In this document: piece by piece, positions 1 through 12,065 of the stretch
Numbering within the stretch: the first letter of the stretch is position 1
Layout: each line of letters starts with the position of its first letter
NCBI GenBank assembly: GCA_029379385.1
Contig: CM055606.1
Coordinates: 16,827,142-16,891,141 of the forward strand
DNA length: 64,000 nucleotides
Direction of reading: 5' to 3'
Origin: Quillaja saponaria
Taxonomy: Eukaryota > Streptophyta > Magnoliopsida > Fabales > Quillajaceae
Translations under genes and position numbers: made by a program
The notes under the pieces: model-generated
What the model was told of the DNA's origin: nothing
The model's input: only the letters and a program-made list of their open reading frames with translations
Database searches by the model: none

Positions 1-830
1 AATTCATATGTGTCGATATTGTTTTATTTGTGACGAGTCTCTACATTTTGGGACAATGTTCCTTGTGAATAAAAACTAAATCAATCAATTCAATCATAAC
101 CTAAACAAAAGTAAACTAAACCAAACACTTACAACCTAATTCAGTCCCAAATCCCTAAGATTTCCAAAATTCTCAAAATTTCATATCTATACAAATCCTA
201 AACTATTATAACCTAAATTAATCAATTTATGTCATAACCCAAACAAATTAAACCAAACCAAACACTTACAACCTAATTCAATCCCAAACAAAAAATCCCT
301 GAAATTTCATATCTAAACAAAAGCGAATTGAATTAAAACCTAAACTATTAAAATCTAAATCCATCAATTGAATCATAACCTAAGTAAATTAAACCAAACC
401 AAACAGTTACAACCTAATTAAATCCAAAATCCCCAAAATTACATATATAAACAAAATCTAATTGAATCAAAACCTAAACTATTAGAATTTAAATCAACCC
501 ATTCAATCATAACCAAACCAAACACTTACAATCTAATTCATTAATCATCCTAAATCTCCAAAATCCCAAAAATCACATATCGAAACAAAACCTAACTGGT
601 AAAAAATCTAAATCAATCAATTGAATCATAACCTAAACATATTGAAAATACATCAATCCTAAATCTCCAAAATTCCCAAAGTCTAGTATCTAAACAAAAC
701 CTAAACTACTAAAATTTAAAATCTAAATCAATCAATTCAGTCATAACCTAAACAAATAATACCAAACCAAACACTTATAACTCAATTCAATCCCAAAACC
801 TCAAATCCCCCAAATCTAATACCTAAACAA
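1..830. repeat. Degenerate tandem repeat (satellite-like), units of about 140 bp
   Basis: The stretch is made of diverged copies of one AT-rich unit. The phrase CCAAACACTTACAACCTAAT recurs near 120, 258, 400, 510 and 765 with small changes. It is followed each time by a variant of AATCCCCAAAAT and by CATATCTAAACAAA, and preceded by AATCATAACCTAAAC. Spacing is about 110-145 bp, with one interval near 255 bp where a unit is partly lost. It holds no coding sequence, and it probably continues beyond the left edge because the first bases already fall inside the pattern. Confidence 0.75.
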
Positions 831-2480
831 TGAAAACTTAAATTTATAACAATAAATCATAACATCATTTAAAATTATTAACATAAAAAACAACACAAAA
901 ATCAATAAATTTAAAATATGCAATTTGCTTCCATGATTTAAGTCCACCTCTCCCCATAAAAATAAAAAATAAAAAATAAAGTAAAGAATTTTGAGCTACC
1001 ATGAAACTTTTTAACTTTCATATTTAAAGTCCACCTGATCCCCTCCACAATTTCTCATAATTAATGACATTTGTCTTTTTAGCTTTCAAGAATTTCTCAA
1101 TATCCAATTTGCTTTTGTTATTTTTAAATAATAAAATGAGGTAATGTGTAGAGGTTGTGGAAAAATCAATAAATTAAAATATAGAAAGGTCACAAACTAA
1201 TGAAGAGAAAGTTTAATTTTCATAATCATGATGATGTTACTAATAAATAAATATTTATACTTATTAAATACTAATAAAAATTACAAATTTAATTTAAATG
1301 TACTTTTCTGTGATATTAAAAGTTAATTAAATATTATATATGATAATATAAAATCTAATATATTATTTTTCTAAATAATTATTAGTCTATGCCATAATAG
1401 AAGAGTGCAACTGTGCCACACGTTATAATACCTATATGATATTGCCTCTTTGACCAAACTCTTCATGGTCTTTGAGCTTCCATGAAAATCAATTAACCTA
1501 ACAAGATTTCAAAGTTAAGATCAGGTCTGTATTCCCTAGTGCTTTTGGATATGGACTCTTTTGTAAGATTCCTCTTTAAATCTTTCCACGAAATCTACTC
1601 TCTGCCAATGGTTCCTCAAAAAGACAAGCATGAAAAAGATTTGGCCTTGAAGGAATGTGGAAAATGACCCAAAGATAGCTGATCATCCACACTCCAAAAG
1701 GCCTTGGTATTTCTTACACATTTGCCACACCCTTTGTAAAATATAGTGGTCAAGACTTTTTTGTGGAGTTCGTTTTTCTTGCTGTCAAGTAAAGTTATCA
1801 CGTATACGAGTGATTATAAGAAATTTGACCCAATTGATAATATTTTTATAGAGGGAAGAGTGAGAAAAAATGAGACTAAAATATTTTTAAGATGAAACTT
1901 TTGGTATGAAAATTGACAAACAAAATGGTCTTTTAAAAATAATTATCTTTTTTTTAATCAATTTACATTCAAAAATAATAATATTTCAAATTATGTTAAC
2001 AACTTCGGTTTAAAATATTAACAATATTAAATTGAAGGAAGACATTATAAATATTTTGATATGAAATTAAAAAAAGAAAGAAAAAAAGAGAGTACAATTG
2101 GTATGAAACTATCAAAAATATGATAGCTTATAGATAATAAACATCATTTTTCCTTTTAGATCTAGGGGATAAATTTTGACCTAAACTTGTATTGTTGCTA
2201 ATGCTTAAATTAATGTAAAACTTTATTTCTTTATCGATAAATTACTTTATTGGGTCTATAAGTTACACATAAAAAACTTTACCTTTCTCTTTGGTATGCG
2301 CTTGACCTTGAGGATATTTCAAAAACTTGTAACACCAAAAGATAACTGGGAGTCAAAAATATAAAAGCAATATAGAAAGGTACTTTGGTCATTAACGCTT
2401 GAATGGTGGCATTCCAGTTATTTATCGGAACAAGAGGGGTACATTTAAGAGATTCTACTTATATAAAAAACTGAACCCTT
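831..2480. other. Gene-free AT-rich stretch
   Basis: I see no credible gene. Open frames are short and lack plant codon structure. The stretch leads into the EDA6-like promoter. A CT-rich tract starting near 2538, just beyond it, is a usual sign of a plant 5' leader. Confidence 0.5.
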
Positions 2481-2919
2481 CTGCCACTTGGTACTTTGCT
2501 TCTTCCCCATTCCATCTGTGTTCCTCTTTCTCCCAATCTCTCTCTCTCTCTCTCTCCGCCCAAAGCATATTCTCTCTACATCTCCTCCGCCACTACTTTC
2601 TTATCTGTTCACGACCGTTTACAGATCCGGCCACCGCTCGTCGGATCCCATTTCGCACTTCGATCCTTCACCCCCCAACATATTCTATTTCTCTTTTTGC
2701 TTCTTGTTATCCATTTTTATATTTCTTGAAATTGTGCCTCTGGTTTCATTTCATTTCAATCTTCTTGTTGATTTACCATTTTAACCTTTAAGAAACTGGA
2801 CCCTGCTCCTTTCTCTCTCTCTCTCTAAAATTTTGGAAGTTTCATCTTTACGCCTTTGTCCTTGAGGAAAAAGAGATTCGCTGTTTCCTGTTTCACCCTT
2901 TTTGGAGGTTGTACACTTG

Positions 2920-3073
2920 ATGACGTGGCATGATTAAAGGCTATGACGAGTCACCATCCTCGTTGGATTTTGCCACCTGGCGCTTCAAGAAAGCGGAAAG
3001 CTACAGAAGCTTTATACTCCGGAAAACCATCGACTCCACCACCGGCTTCTTTGGCTACAACAAAAGAAAATGA
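2920..3073 (+). promoter_or_regulatory. Two upstream ORFs at the EDA6-like start
   Basis: A five-codon ORF runs from 2920 to 2937. A second ATG at 2930 opens a 47-codon frame that ends at 3073 and overlaps the main start (2943) in another frame. Ribosomes would have to leak past, or reinitiate after, two ATGs within 23 bases of the main start. This is seen directly, but whether it controls translation is inference and depends on the true transcript start. Confidence 0.45.
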
Positions 3074-3371
3074 GCCGATTTCTTCGAATCGGCTTCTAGC
3101 CGGTTACATGGCTTACGAGTTCTTGATAAGGGGTTCTATATTTGGGGAGAAGTTCAATCCGGCTCTAGCCGAGGCTGTTTCATTGGCTAGCTCGCCAGTC
3201 CAGTCGAGGAGGATGAAGCCAAAAGTCAAAGCCGCAGTCACGGAGCCAAGCTTGATGAAAGAACACCACAGTCACAGTTATGCTAATGTAGCAAGTATAT
3301 TGAAGGGCGGTGGGGCCCACATTCCGGGAATTGTTAATCCGACGCAGCTCTCTCGCTGGTTTCAGATGTGA
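2943..3371 (+). CDS. EDA6: EDA6-like (embryo sac development arrest 6) protein
   Basis: This is an intronless 142-residue protein. The N-terminus reads SHHPRWILPPGASRKRK, which I recall as the hallmark of the small plant family annotated as EDA6/MEE37 (At3g23440). The middle is Ser/Pro-rich. A conserved-looking block around residues 53-75 (LLAGYMAYEFLIRGSIFGEKF) follows, and the protein ends SRWFQM. There is no signal peptide or membrane segment, and the basic RKRK stretch could direct it to the nucleus. The biochemical function is unknown; the family name comes from a female-gametophyte mutant phenotype. The PHO1 and FAO genes further right fit this identity, because the Arabidopsis counterparts lie next to each other. 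The ATG at 2943 gives the family-like N-terminus. Confidence 0.75.
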   Translation: MTSHHPRWILPPGASRKRKATEALYSGKPSTPPPASLATTKENEPISSNRLLAGYMAYEFLIRGSIFGEKFNPALAEAVSLASSPVQSRRMKPKVKAAVTEPSLMKEHHSHSYANVASILKGGGAHIPGIVNPTQLSRWFQM

Positions 3372-4435
3372 TCAACGTGTCGACATTTCATTGGTTGTAA
3401 GGTGTTGCTCCTCATAATGCTTGTTTATTTTGGTGGTATTCTTGTCTTTTGCAATACATTCGTAGAAAAAAATATATTGGATTTCTGTTATCTGTTTCAT
3501 TAAATATGTAGTTCATAAACTTAACCGAGTATTATTAATTCCTTCCATTGTGCTGTATAATCGTGTAGTCAATCTTTATGTATTAAATTACTTCAACATA
3601 TGAAATAGCTGTTAGAGACAACATGCAAATAGACTTTTTTAATTCTCTAAATCTTATTTATTCATATTATATTATATTTGAATTTATTAAATCAAATTTT
3701 TTATTCTATTTTCAATACATATGAATAACAAGTTAAATTTATAGGTGAAAAATTTAACATTTAGCATCATACATTATAGTTTTGTGGTGTGATCTTATAA
3801 CTATAATGTGGTGTAATATGTTGATCTTGCGAGGTGCTGAAATTTGATTCTTGCAAATTTCCCATATTATTTCAAAACATGATTTGTTGTTAATCTCCAA
3901 ATGCAGCACCATCTTTCAATAAAAATATATATATATATATATTTGCGAGTTAATATTGTTCTACAAAATTTATATTATATAGTGTTATATATTCGTGTAT
4001 TGCATTAAATATATGCTTGCTAAGTAAGACACATAGATCACTCGTCATTAATTAAAAAATATTTGTAAATCTTTTTGTAGTTATAGCATTTTTCATAGTT
4101 AACTACAAATTAGTTAGAATAATTAATTCGTCAATAATGAGGTATTTATGGATCTGATCTTGTCAAGATTTCTCTACTTATGCAGGGGATGAGATAAAGC
4201 AACAATATAGAGAAATAGAGTTTTTCTTTTTAATTTGGATTTTAAGAAAGAAAAAATCCTCTAAAACCTGAAAAAAATAAAAAAAGCAACAGAGAGATAG
4301 AATCCTGCAAATAATAAAATAAATATCATCCTTATTCAGAAAATGAGGATATTTCTAAATAGATCAGGAAGGAACATAAAACAAGTGAAAGGAAGTATGA
4401 CAATTGACAAGAAAAGCTTTCATCCATCAAACAAG
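3372..4435. other. Convergent intergenic region, EDA6-like to PMP22-like
   Basis: It holds the 3' ends of two converging genes plus AT-rich spacer. A short (AT)n microsatellite sits near 3925-3945. I see no gene or RNA here. Confidence 0.5.
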
Positions 4436-5824
4436 CTAGTCCTTAATAGACTTTGCTTTTAGATTCAGAAATATTGCCCTGATACAAGTAAAACAATCAA
4501 GTCCAAATAAGGGACGGTATGAAAAGTCTGACATAACAGTTCCTTTTATCTAGAAGATTTTCTCTTTTTAACTATTCTGCATTGTGAATAATCATTCATG
4601 GAAGGAGAGTTAAAACTCAACAGGATATAAGAGCGTACCAGAATGCAGCAACAAATCGGTGAAATAGAACACGGTACTGCAGAGGCATATACTGGTAATT
4701 TATCCAACCAACTATAGGCCAAATCTGCAAATAAGAATCACCAAACCTTCAAATGTGTCAATTTGATAAAATTGCATGTATGTATTGTCAATCAGATAGC
4801 AGAAGATGGTTGACATTGGCATACCTTCCATGCACTCAATTGAAGAGAAAGGTAGTCCTTTCGAATTTTATTCTTCACTGCACTCCAAGGTCTTCCTGTC
4901 ATCCAAAATCAAGATTAAGATTACAAGCAGTAAATAAGTACACAAACTATGTGTTTGTTCAATTTTAACATCAGTAGATCGCTTTTCTTGATTCAGTATA
5001 ATGTGAAAACTGCAGTAGTTTCATAGCTGTTAAAACAAATTAAGTTTAACTTCTTCCTATCTGAAATTGGTCTTCCAATAAAGAAGCAGTTGAGTTTTGT
5101 AGGAGCTATGAAACTACTATAGACAAGATTGATTAGTTTATGCACATACCTTCTATTACCAAGCCATAGTAAAGCATGAAAGAGAGGGTGCTGAATGGAC
5201 TGAAAGTTAATTGTTCCAATATCACCTAAATAATAGTTAATAGAATTTAAATCCCATTTATGAAATCAAATTCATATCCAAAAAAGTTCCAACAAATAAA
5301 GGCTAGTACAACAGGTCAACAGCACAAAGATTAAGAGGAAATTAGAGCAAGATCGCTTCTCACAAAACAATTACCTTCTTCGCGACTATTTTCTTGCCTT
5401 TCTTTTCCTTAAAAATCATACCCATTAATTTGTGGAAATAATGTCCAAAAGTTCCTGAAAATGCAAATCCATAGAGCTGCGAAACATAGCAATTTTTTTT
5501 ATCTTTTTTAACTTCTTATATTATTCAAGGGCTCCTTATAAATATATAACCAAATTAAACCAACATACCATGAAAAGGAGTAATCTTCTGAACTGAAGCT
5601 TCTTTGCCCCAGAAATCTTCTGAGCCACTACATCAACACAACCAGCTAAAACCCCAGTTGTAATTGCCTACCAACCAAGAGATTTTTCATAAAAAAAACA
5701 GAACTTTATTATGCATAAATGAAATTCGAAGCTGGGAAATAATTGGGCAAACCTTGGTTCTAAGAGGATGGAGTTGAAGTTGTAGCATATACTTTTTCCA
5801 TGCCTCGTTGACAACTTCAGACAT
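4436..5824 (-). CDS. PMP22: PMP22/Mpv17-family peroxisomal membrane protein
   Basis: There are seven exons on the minus strand: 5824-5753, 5667-5569, 5476-5375, 5225-5150, 4895-4825, 4724-4639 and 4478-4436. All have GT-AG borders and compatible phases, giving about 183 residues (family usual about 190). Hallmarks in order are LQLQLHPLRTK near the start, GVLAGCVDVVAQKISG, VILEQLTFSPF, YYGLVIEGRPW, and WPIVGWINYQYMPLQYRV with FHRFVAAFWAIFLNLKA near the end. The family has four membrane segments and sits in the peroxisomal membrane, where it is thought to act as a non-selective pore. The start at 5824 gives the normal N-terminus. The counterpart is probably At4g14305 (from memory), which fits its neighbours here. 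The frame is intact throughout. Confidence 0.92.
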
Positions 5825-6990
5825 TGTCTGTGTCTGATCAAGAACCCCAAAAATCTGACTGATCTCACTGTCTGGCGAGAGAAAGAAAACAAAAGCATTA
5901 TAGGCAACAACAAGCTGTAGTTGCTGGGTAGATGAAGAAGAATCATATCAATGATTGCTGGTTTGTTTTTGTTTTTGTTTTTTTTTTCTTATGGCGGCGA
6001 GTTTCACATGGGGGAAGACTTTTATACCGACTACTGTTACCTAAATCAATAAGGTTTTGATTTTTGAAGGTTGCTGACATCCGTCCCAGACTCCCAGCAT
6101 TTGATGGGTCAGGCTTTCCATTCCGGGATCCACTTCATCCCCATATAGAAATAGAAGCCCCATCTTTGAAACGGGTTTGGGTCGGTTATCCACTAAACTG
6201 CCTCATTCCCATTCTCAACTTGTTTGAGAAATTTATTGAAATGAAACAAAAGTCTAAAATTAAAAAAAAATTAAAGTCTAACTTATTAAAAATTAATGTA
6301 TTATAATATAAATTTGTAAAAATATCAACCAAAAAAAAATTAAAAAAAATCATATTTTAATAAAGAATGACATTATTTGACACATATAAGTTAAAAAAAA
6401 AAAAGTCACGGTATATAATAAACACTTGAAGCAAATGGCTCCGGTTCTGAATTTGGATGTGGGATATCTCATTCCAGCATTATAGAATCGGTCAATCTTT
6501 ATAAAATTATAAAAAACACTCTCCTTATCATACTAAATAATAAAAATGTCATAAAATTATGAATAAGTTAACATATCTATTAAATGATTGAGGCTTCCAC
6601 GTTATAAACTTAATTATTTGATACATAAAGTTATGCACGAGAGCCTCATGTCTTAGAACCACCCCTTTGTGAAAGGGACTCCTTTACATATATATATATA
6701 TATATACACGTCCTTGTCTCAAATTTTTTATTCATGATCCTACTGAAATTTTGCATCCTTTGATACAAAAGTTTGGTTAAAATTTAACCCAGAAGCTATT
6801 CCATCTAACCCACTTCCTGGCCTAATTTTAAGTACGATTACAGCAATGCACTTATGGAATTTTAGTTGTCACTTGGGGCAATACGACATCCACTAGCCAA
6901 TCCCATGCATGCATACAAATTTCTCCCTCTTTTAGTTGTCACACTAAAAGAGAGAGATAAATTTACTCACAATGAATGATCGTATTAGCA
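5825..6990. other. Upstream region of PMP22-like gene
   Basis: It contains the presumed promoter of the minus-strand PMP22-like gene, then AT-rich spacer with a (TA)n run near 6690-6706. An open frame at 6064-6306 has no recognisable domain and a low-complexity lysine tail, so I do not call it a gene. Confidence 0.45.
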
Positions 6991-7099
6991 GCAAAATACC
7001 ACACTTGAGGGCATCATCAAATTCAAAGTCAGCGGAGGCTCAATTGGTGGTGTTGTTGGTGGCGAACCTCTACTAGTGACGATGGCAACGAAGCTTGAT

Positions 7100-7319
7100 C
7101 AAATCTGTTTTTTTATTAGAGATGGGTCTTATTTTCAAAGGTGACATAAATAACTAACAAAGACGATTTCGGTCTCTAATAATCTTTTTAACATCATAAC
7201 AGACGCCAATGCATATATAACAGAGACGCAGACGCCAATACCGTCTCTAAAAGTAATTATTAGAGACGGACAAATGCCATCTCTGAAGCCATCTCAATTA
7301 TTTTTTTCTTCTAGTGATA
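7100..7319. mobile_element. CACTA-type (En/Spm-like) DNA transposon end, remnant
   Basis: Short motifs with the core AGAGACGG / CCGTCTCT recur in both orientations: near 7117, 7171, 7231, 7241-7250, 7260-7269 and 7280. The pair at 7241-7250 and 7260-7269 forms a perfect 10-base inverted repeat around a 9-base loop. Dense subterminal repeats in both directions are typical of CACTA elements. The segment ends with CTTCTAGTG near 7310-7318, the expected reverse complement of a CACTAGAAG terminus. I found no matching left terminus or transposase, so this is a truncated or deletion derivative. Confidence 0.55.
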
Positions 7320-9300
7320 TTTTTTAATTATGGATTAATTACATGTCACCTCTAGGTGATTTTTTTTTTCCAACAGAAAATCAATTAAAGAGTAATTAAT
7401 TAAAGTAATTATTGTAAAACAAAGAGGGGGAGAAAGTCATATTTTTCTACGAGAGATGGCTATTTCTATATAATTTTTGCATAAATGATCTCACCAGTAA
7501 TATGGAACAATCTGTACAAATAAGATTTTTTTTTTTTAAAGAACATGTTAGTTTAGTACCAACTTATTGAAAAAGAATATTAATAAGAAGGAAGGAAGCT
7601 AGTGTTTGTGATCAATGCATTATTGGGATATGCATTAAGTTGGTTAAGTGAACTTAATTGGAAAGGTGACCTAGAAAGGCCTTCGTATTGCTTAACAAAA
7701 TTGACAATGATCCCTACTCCATAATATTTTATGTAATTAAACATTCTCATAATCTGATCTTAACCCCTGTACTCTCATTCTCTTAACTTTTATGAATGTT
7801 AAATAGTCTTCTTTTCTCTCTCTCTCTCTCTACCTCTCTTCCTCAAAGGCCAAATCAGAAAATGGGTTTTGTTCTTTCAGAAACTTCAGGATTTTTCTCT
7901 GTTGCATGTAAGTTGAGGTATTTGAACAATTAAATAAAGAGAATTACTCTTACTTGCAAAAGGAAATAAAAATTGTCAATCAGCATCATTTAGGACCTTT
8001 TTTACCCAAATACAAGGGTATCCCTTATCCTAAATTATATTCATGTACCTTATCCAAGAAGGCAGTGTCCTACACACTTGTCCTTCTTCCCATATTTAAG
8101 GACATTTTAAAGAGTCAAAACTAATTATCCTCAATCTAAAATTTTTCTTTCAAGTAAAACTCCAAGAGATTCTCTTTTCTTCTACTTTTTGAAACCCTCA
8201 AGTGACCTTAATCTAAAAAGGGTACCTAGCCAGATTTATCCCACCCATTACATTATTATTATTATTGTTCATCATCTCCTCAAGTAATGGGCAATTTTTT
8301 TGCTTTAAATTCTGTTCACACAAAAGGTTTCCCTGTACAATCCCATTAAGTTCAAGAAAATGATTGTGTGGAGGTAATGTATTAGTAGTGGGGCAATATA
8401 CATAAAAAAAAGAAGAGAGTAGAATGGTTCCGAAGTCATGGACACTAAAACACAAAGGGTTGGATAAAATTGGCTCCCCACAACATATAACTATTATACT
8501 CAGTACTCATTCATCTTGCAACTCCCACTAAAACCAGTGTCTTTGTCCCTTGCACTGAAGAAAACAACTTCCCAATAGTCTGAGATATATACTTTTAGAG
8601 GTTAGAGCCCCTAAATTAAGTTCAATTCTCTTTTTCTTTATGTTTAATTTGTTTTTGAATTTCTGAGTGGATTCCAATATGCACAAGACTTTTTAAAACT
8701 AAATATGGTGTATGCTGTTTACCTACTATTGCTGGGCTAAGGATAGACCAATAGTAACATTGATGGAACTTTGATAAGATTGGCACAAAGCTTACGTCCT
8801 CCTTTGAAATCCAACCCCGTCCTTCTTACCAAAACAATCTGGCGGCTCCTATGTCCTATCATTTATTTCTCCAATATATATATATATATATATATTTGGC
8901 TGATATGTTAGTGTCGGATTTAAAATTATTCAGGTGACCTTCACTGACTTTGAGATCTGATACATAAGAAGTACAATTTTGAGAATTTAAAACGACTCTG
9001 AAGGTTAAGTCAATAAACAAACTGTAGAGAAATAATAAGGTTAAAACCATATAGAGAAATATAGTAGAAAAAAAAAAAACAAAAACAAAAACGTTGTTTG
9101 CTTTTGAGATTTTGATCAGTTTGTTTAGTAGTACTGTGTATAACAATATTTTTTTTTAAATTAACAAAAAATTATTAAAACATAATTTTGTAAAAAAACT
9201 TAAACTCAAAATTTGTTTAAAAGTTAAAACTAAACAGGGACTTTAGTCTATTAATAGAAAATACGGTAATCTATAAGAATGTATCACGAGACATAATATT
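7320..9300. other. Gene-free AT-rich stretch
   Basis: I see no coding region. A pyrimidine tract (CT)n lies near 7815-7835, an ATT repeat near 8251-8267, and a (TA)n microsatellite near 8874-8895. No tRNA, rRNA or familiar microRNA sequence was recognised on either strand. Confidence 0.45.
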
Positions 9301-9339
9301 AAGTAAGATAATTATGAAATCTATTATAATGATAATAAT

Positions 9340-12065
9340 ACACAATGCTAATGTCAATTTTAGTAATACTGAGATAATGATGGCGACAATTATATTTTGA
9401 ATTGGATTATATATTATGTTTTGACTAAGTCATGTGTTGTATCATAATTGAATAATACCAATTCGATATTATCATTATTTCTCCTAGAATTCAATGAGCA
9501 TAGAGACTATTGAACTAGATGTTAAAGTGATCTTGATGAGAACTAGTGATAAAGTAACAAATTTTTATTTTTTTATAACGTAAGTTGTGTTTTCTATTTG
9601 TGAGGTACAGTTATTAAACTTACCACTATGATGTAATTGGGGTGTACATATTTAATGCAAATTACTTGAAATTTTTTTATGAAGTACCATTTGTTAATGA
9701 ACAAAGAATAATTATATGGCTCGGTCGCTTAGTGGACACGAATTTGAGAATAATAATAAGTACTCTAAAATCTATTTCCGTTAGGTGAACGTGAGGCCAA
9801 TAACAATTCGTAAAAATATGATACCCGAGAATGTCGCAAGGTAATAAAAGTTTATAGACAAATAATTCCAAAAAAGTCCACAACAAAGTAAACATGTAAA
9901 ATTGTCTGATCAGATAATGAAGCCCACTAGGCAGATTAAATGAGTTTGTTCAGTTCGAAATACTGAAAATGTAATACCAAAGTAATAAACTAAATCACGG
10001 TGTTCTAGCAGAACACAATGATATAGGCTATGTAACATCATTTATAATGCAAATTTAAGATATATTTTATTTCTCTTTTATGAGTACTTGATCAGATAGA
10101 CAATTAGATAATTTAATGCAAATTTAATAGGCATTAGGCAATTTGTATGAAATACAAAAATTACAGGGGCTAATTAGCAATTTCTTTTGGGTACGGGCAA
10201 GATCTTGGCCAAACTTCCGAATCCTGGCCGAGTTGATAAGTGCACCCACTCTTCTCCACCTTGCGCCTTCCTCATTCCGTCTTATATCTACTCTAATTCT
10301 ACTTTTTTGATTGCGAATTGATAAGTTCAAGCTTGTTATGTTCAAAGTTATACTGATTTTTTTGATTTCTCATGTATCGGAGTAATAACAATCAATTATA
10401 TTAAATTGTATTGAAATAAATAGTATACCTAGGTTAGAGGTTGAGTATTTTGGATAAGAATCTAGGAGTGTTGATAATGTGCCCGTTTAGAGCATTCTCA
10501 GTGAAAACTTGAAATTATTGATGATGTGTGCCCTTCATGAGTGTGATTTTCACCCTAGATAATATGTCTTTCATGAGTGTGAATTACTAGTTTGTCATTT
10601 TCTCAAGCTTTCTATCCAAGTAGGGTGAAAATCCGGAACTTTTAATAATTTAGTATACAAGGAGATTTTGTATTAAATTGTATTGATTTTTTTGGCCTCC
10701 GAAGGACATGTTATTAACTATTGAGAAGTTTATGCAATTAAATCAAAGGAGAATTTAAAGCAATGAAAGGAGGAATTATAGAAATTAAATGGAACAATTA
10801 AAGTAAAAATAAATGGGAACATTGGTGAAATAATAATTACTTTTATTGGCCGTTTATTGGACTAGATGAACTAAGAAGTCCTTGTGAAAAGTTAGCCAAA
10901 GCATGGTGCTGTTTTACTAGAGTAGTATTTCATAAATATGTAAATGATTTATCTAATGGATGCTCAAAGGACATTTATTAAGTTTTTATAAATAGAAAGT
11001 TTATAACATTTATTACGATAGTTAATCATGATTTCAGTGCTATTTATTGCATAAATTACTATTTATAAAAAGTTTTAATTTTCAATGGCTATATTTATTA
11101 TAGCTTAACAAGTGTCATTTGAGTACCCGTTAGAAAAACTCATTCTCTCAATTATAGGCAATCATAAGAAAATACCAAAATAAAAACCCAATGAGCAATT
11201 TGTATGAAATAACAAAAGTATGGGGAGCTAATTGGTAATGTGATTATTATTTTTGGACATACCTAAGCTGAGCTAAAGTGAGAAGCTAGCCAACCGAGTT
11301 AGAAAATATTTGAGCCGAGTCAAGGTGGAAAATCTAAGCCAAGCCGAAGTCCCTTGCCAAGCCTGGATGCTAGGGTATGATCAAGTCGTTGAGGGAATAA
11401 GGCGAGACCATCTAGTATTACGTCTGGGACGGTTGATGGCGTAGTCAGGGGCGATGTAATCGGGATGTTTGTTCCCGTTCTGCAGGGGATTGTTTTCTGA
11501 TGATTGGTTGTTGGGAAGTGGAGAAAACGATGATTGGTTCGAGGTGGATTTGGTACGCATAGATGTGAGGGACAAGGATTTTGGTGGTGCATTAGCACGC
11601 GTGACCTTCTAGTGTAGTGCATGGATCTTCGGTTTATGTTAAGCGAGGGATTATGAACCGGCGTTGTATATGAGTCAAAATGGTTATTCGATGCTAAGAA
11701 ATGTGAGAAATCAGAGATGGTGTACCGTGCATGGTTGCATTGAAGGAGATTTTTCAATCTAATATGTCAGGAACCAATTACTAAGTGTATTGTTCCACTG
11801 GAAGAGTTGTGTGGTGGTCGAAACCTAAAAATGGGTTCTAACAGAAAGCGCCAATGTTAATATCGAATTTGACACTATTAAAGTGTCCTCCACGTAGCTA
11901 TGAGATCTAACATGCCAGAGAAGCGATTCTAAAGAATAATAAGAGACAATGATAGTTTTCGTTACAGTAATAATGAGCTCGATAATGATAGTGACGGTTT
12001 AAATTGGAGTTATGCGTTAGCCATGTGTTTTATTATGGTAATACCAATTCGGTATTATCAACATC
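9340..12065. mobile_element. Decayed element bounded by diverged direct repeats
   Basis: A segment near 9360-9475 and another near 11935-12060 share the same ordered phrases. Both have ATAATGAT..GCGAC/GTGAC, then TTGAATTGGA or TTAAATTGGA, then CATGTGTT, and finally AATACCAATTCG.TATTATCA. They are in the same orientation about 2.6 kb apart. Inside, a second related pair lies near 10135-10190 and 11190-11245 (CAATTTGTATGAAAT, then GGGGCTAATTAGCAAT or GGGAGCTAATTGGTAAT). A short phrase, CTTCATGAGTGTGA, repeats near 10533 and 10571. No protein domain is recognisable. A non-autonomous LTR-type or nested element is possible, but element ends and target-site duplications were not established. Confidence 0.4.

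Noticed and set aside
11320..11757. 145-codon minus-strand open frame in the repeat-bounded region
   Set aside because: It lies inside the decayed element, is rich in His/Pro/Asn without a domain, and looks like a chance frame in locally GC-richer DNA.
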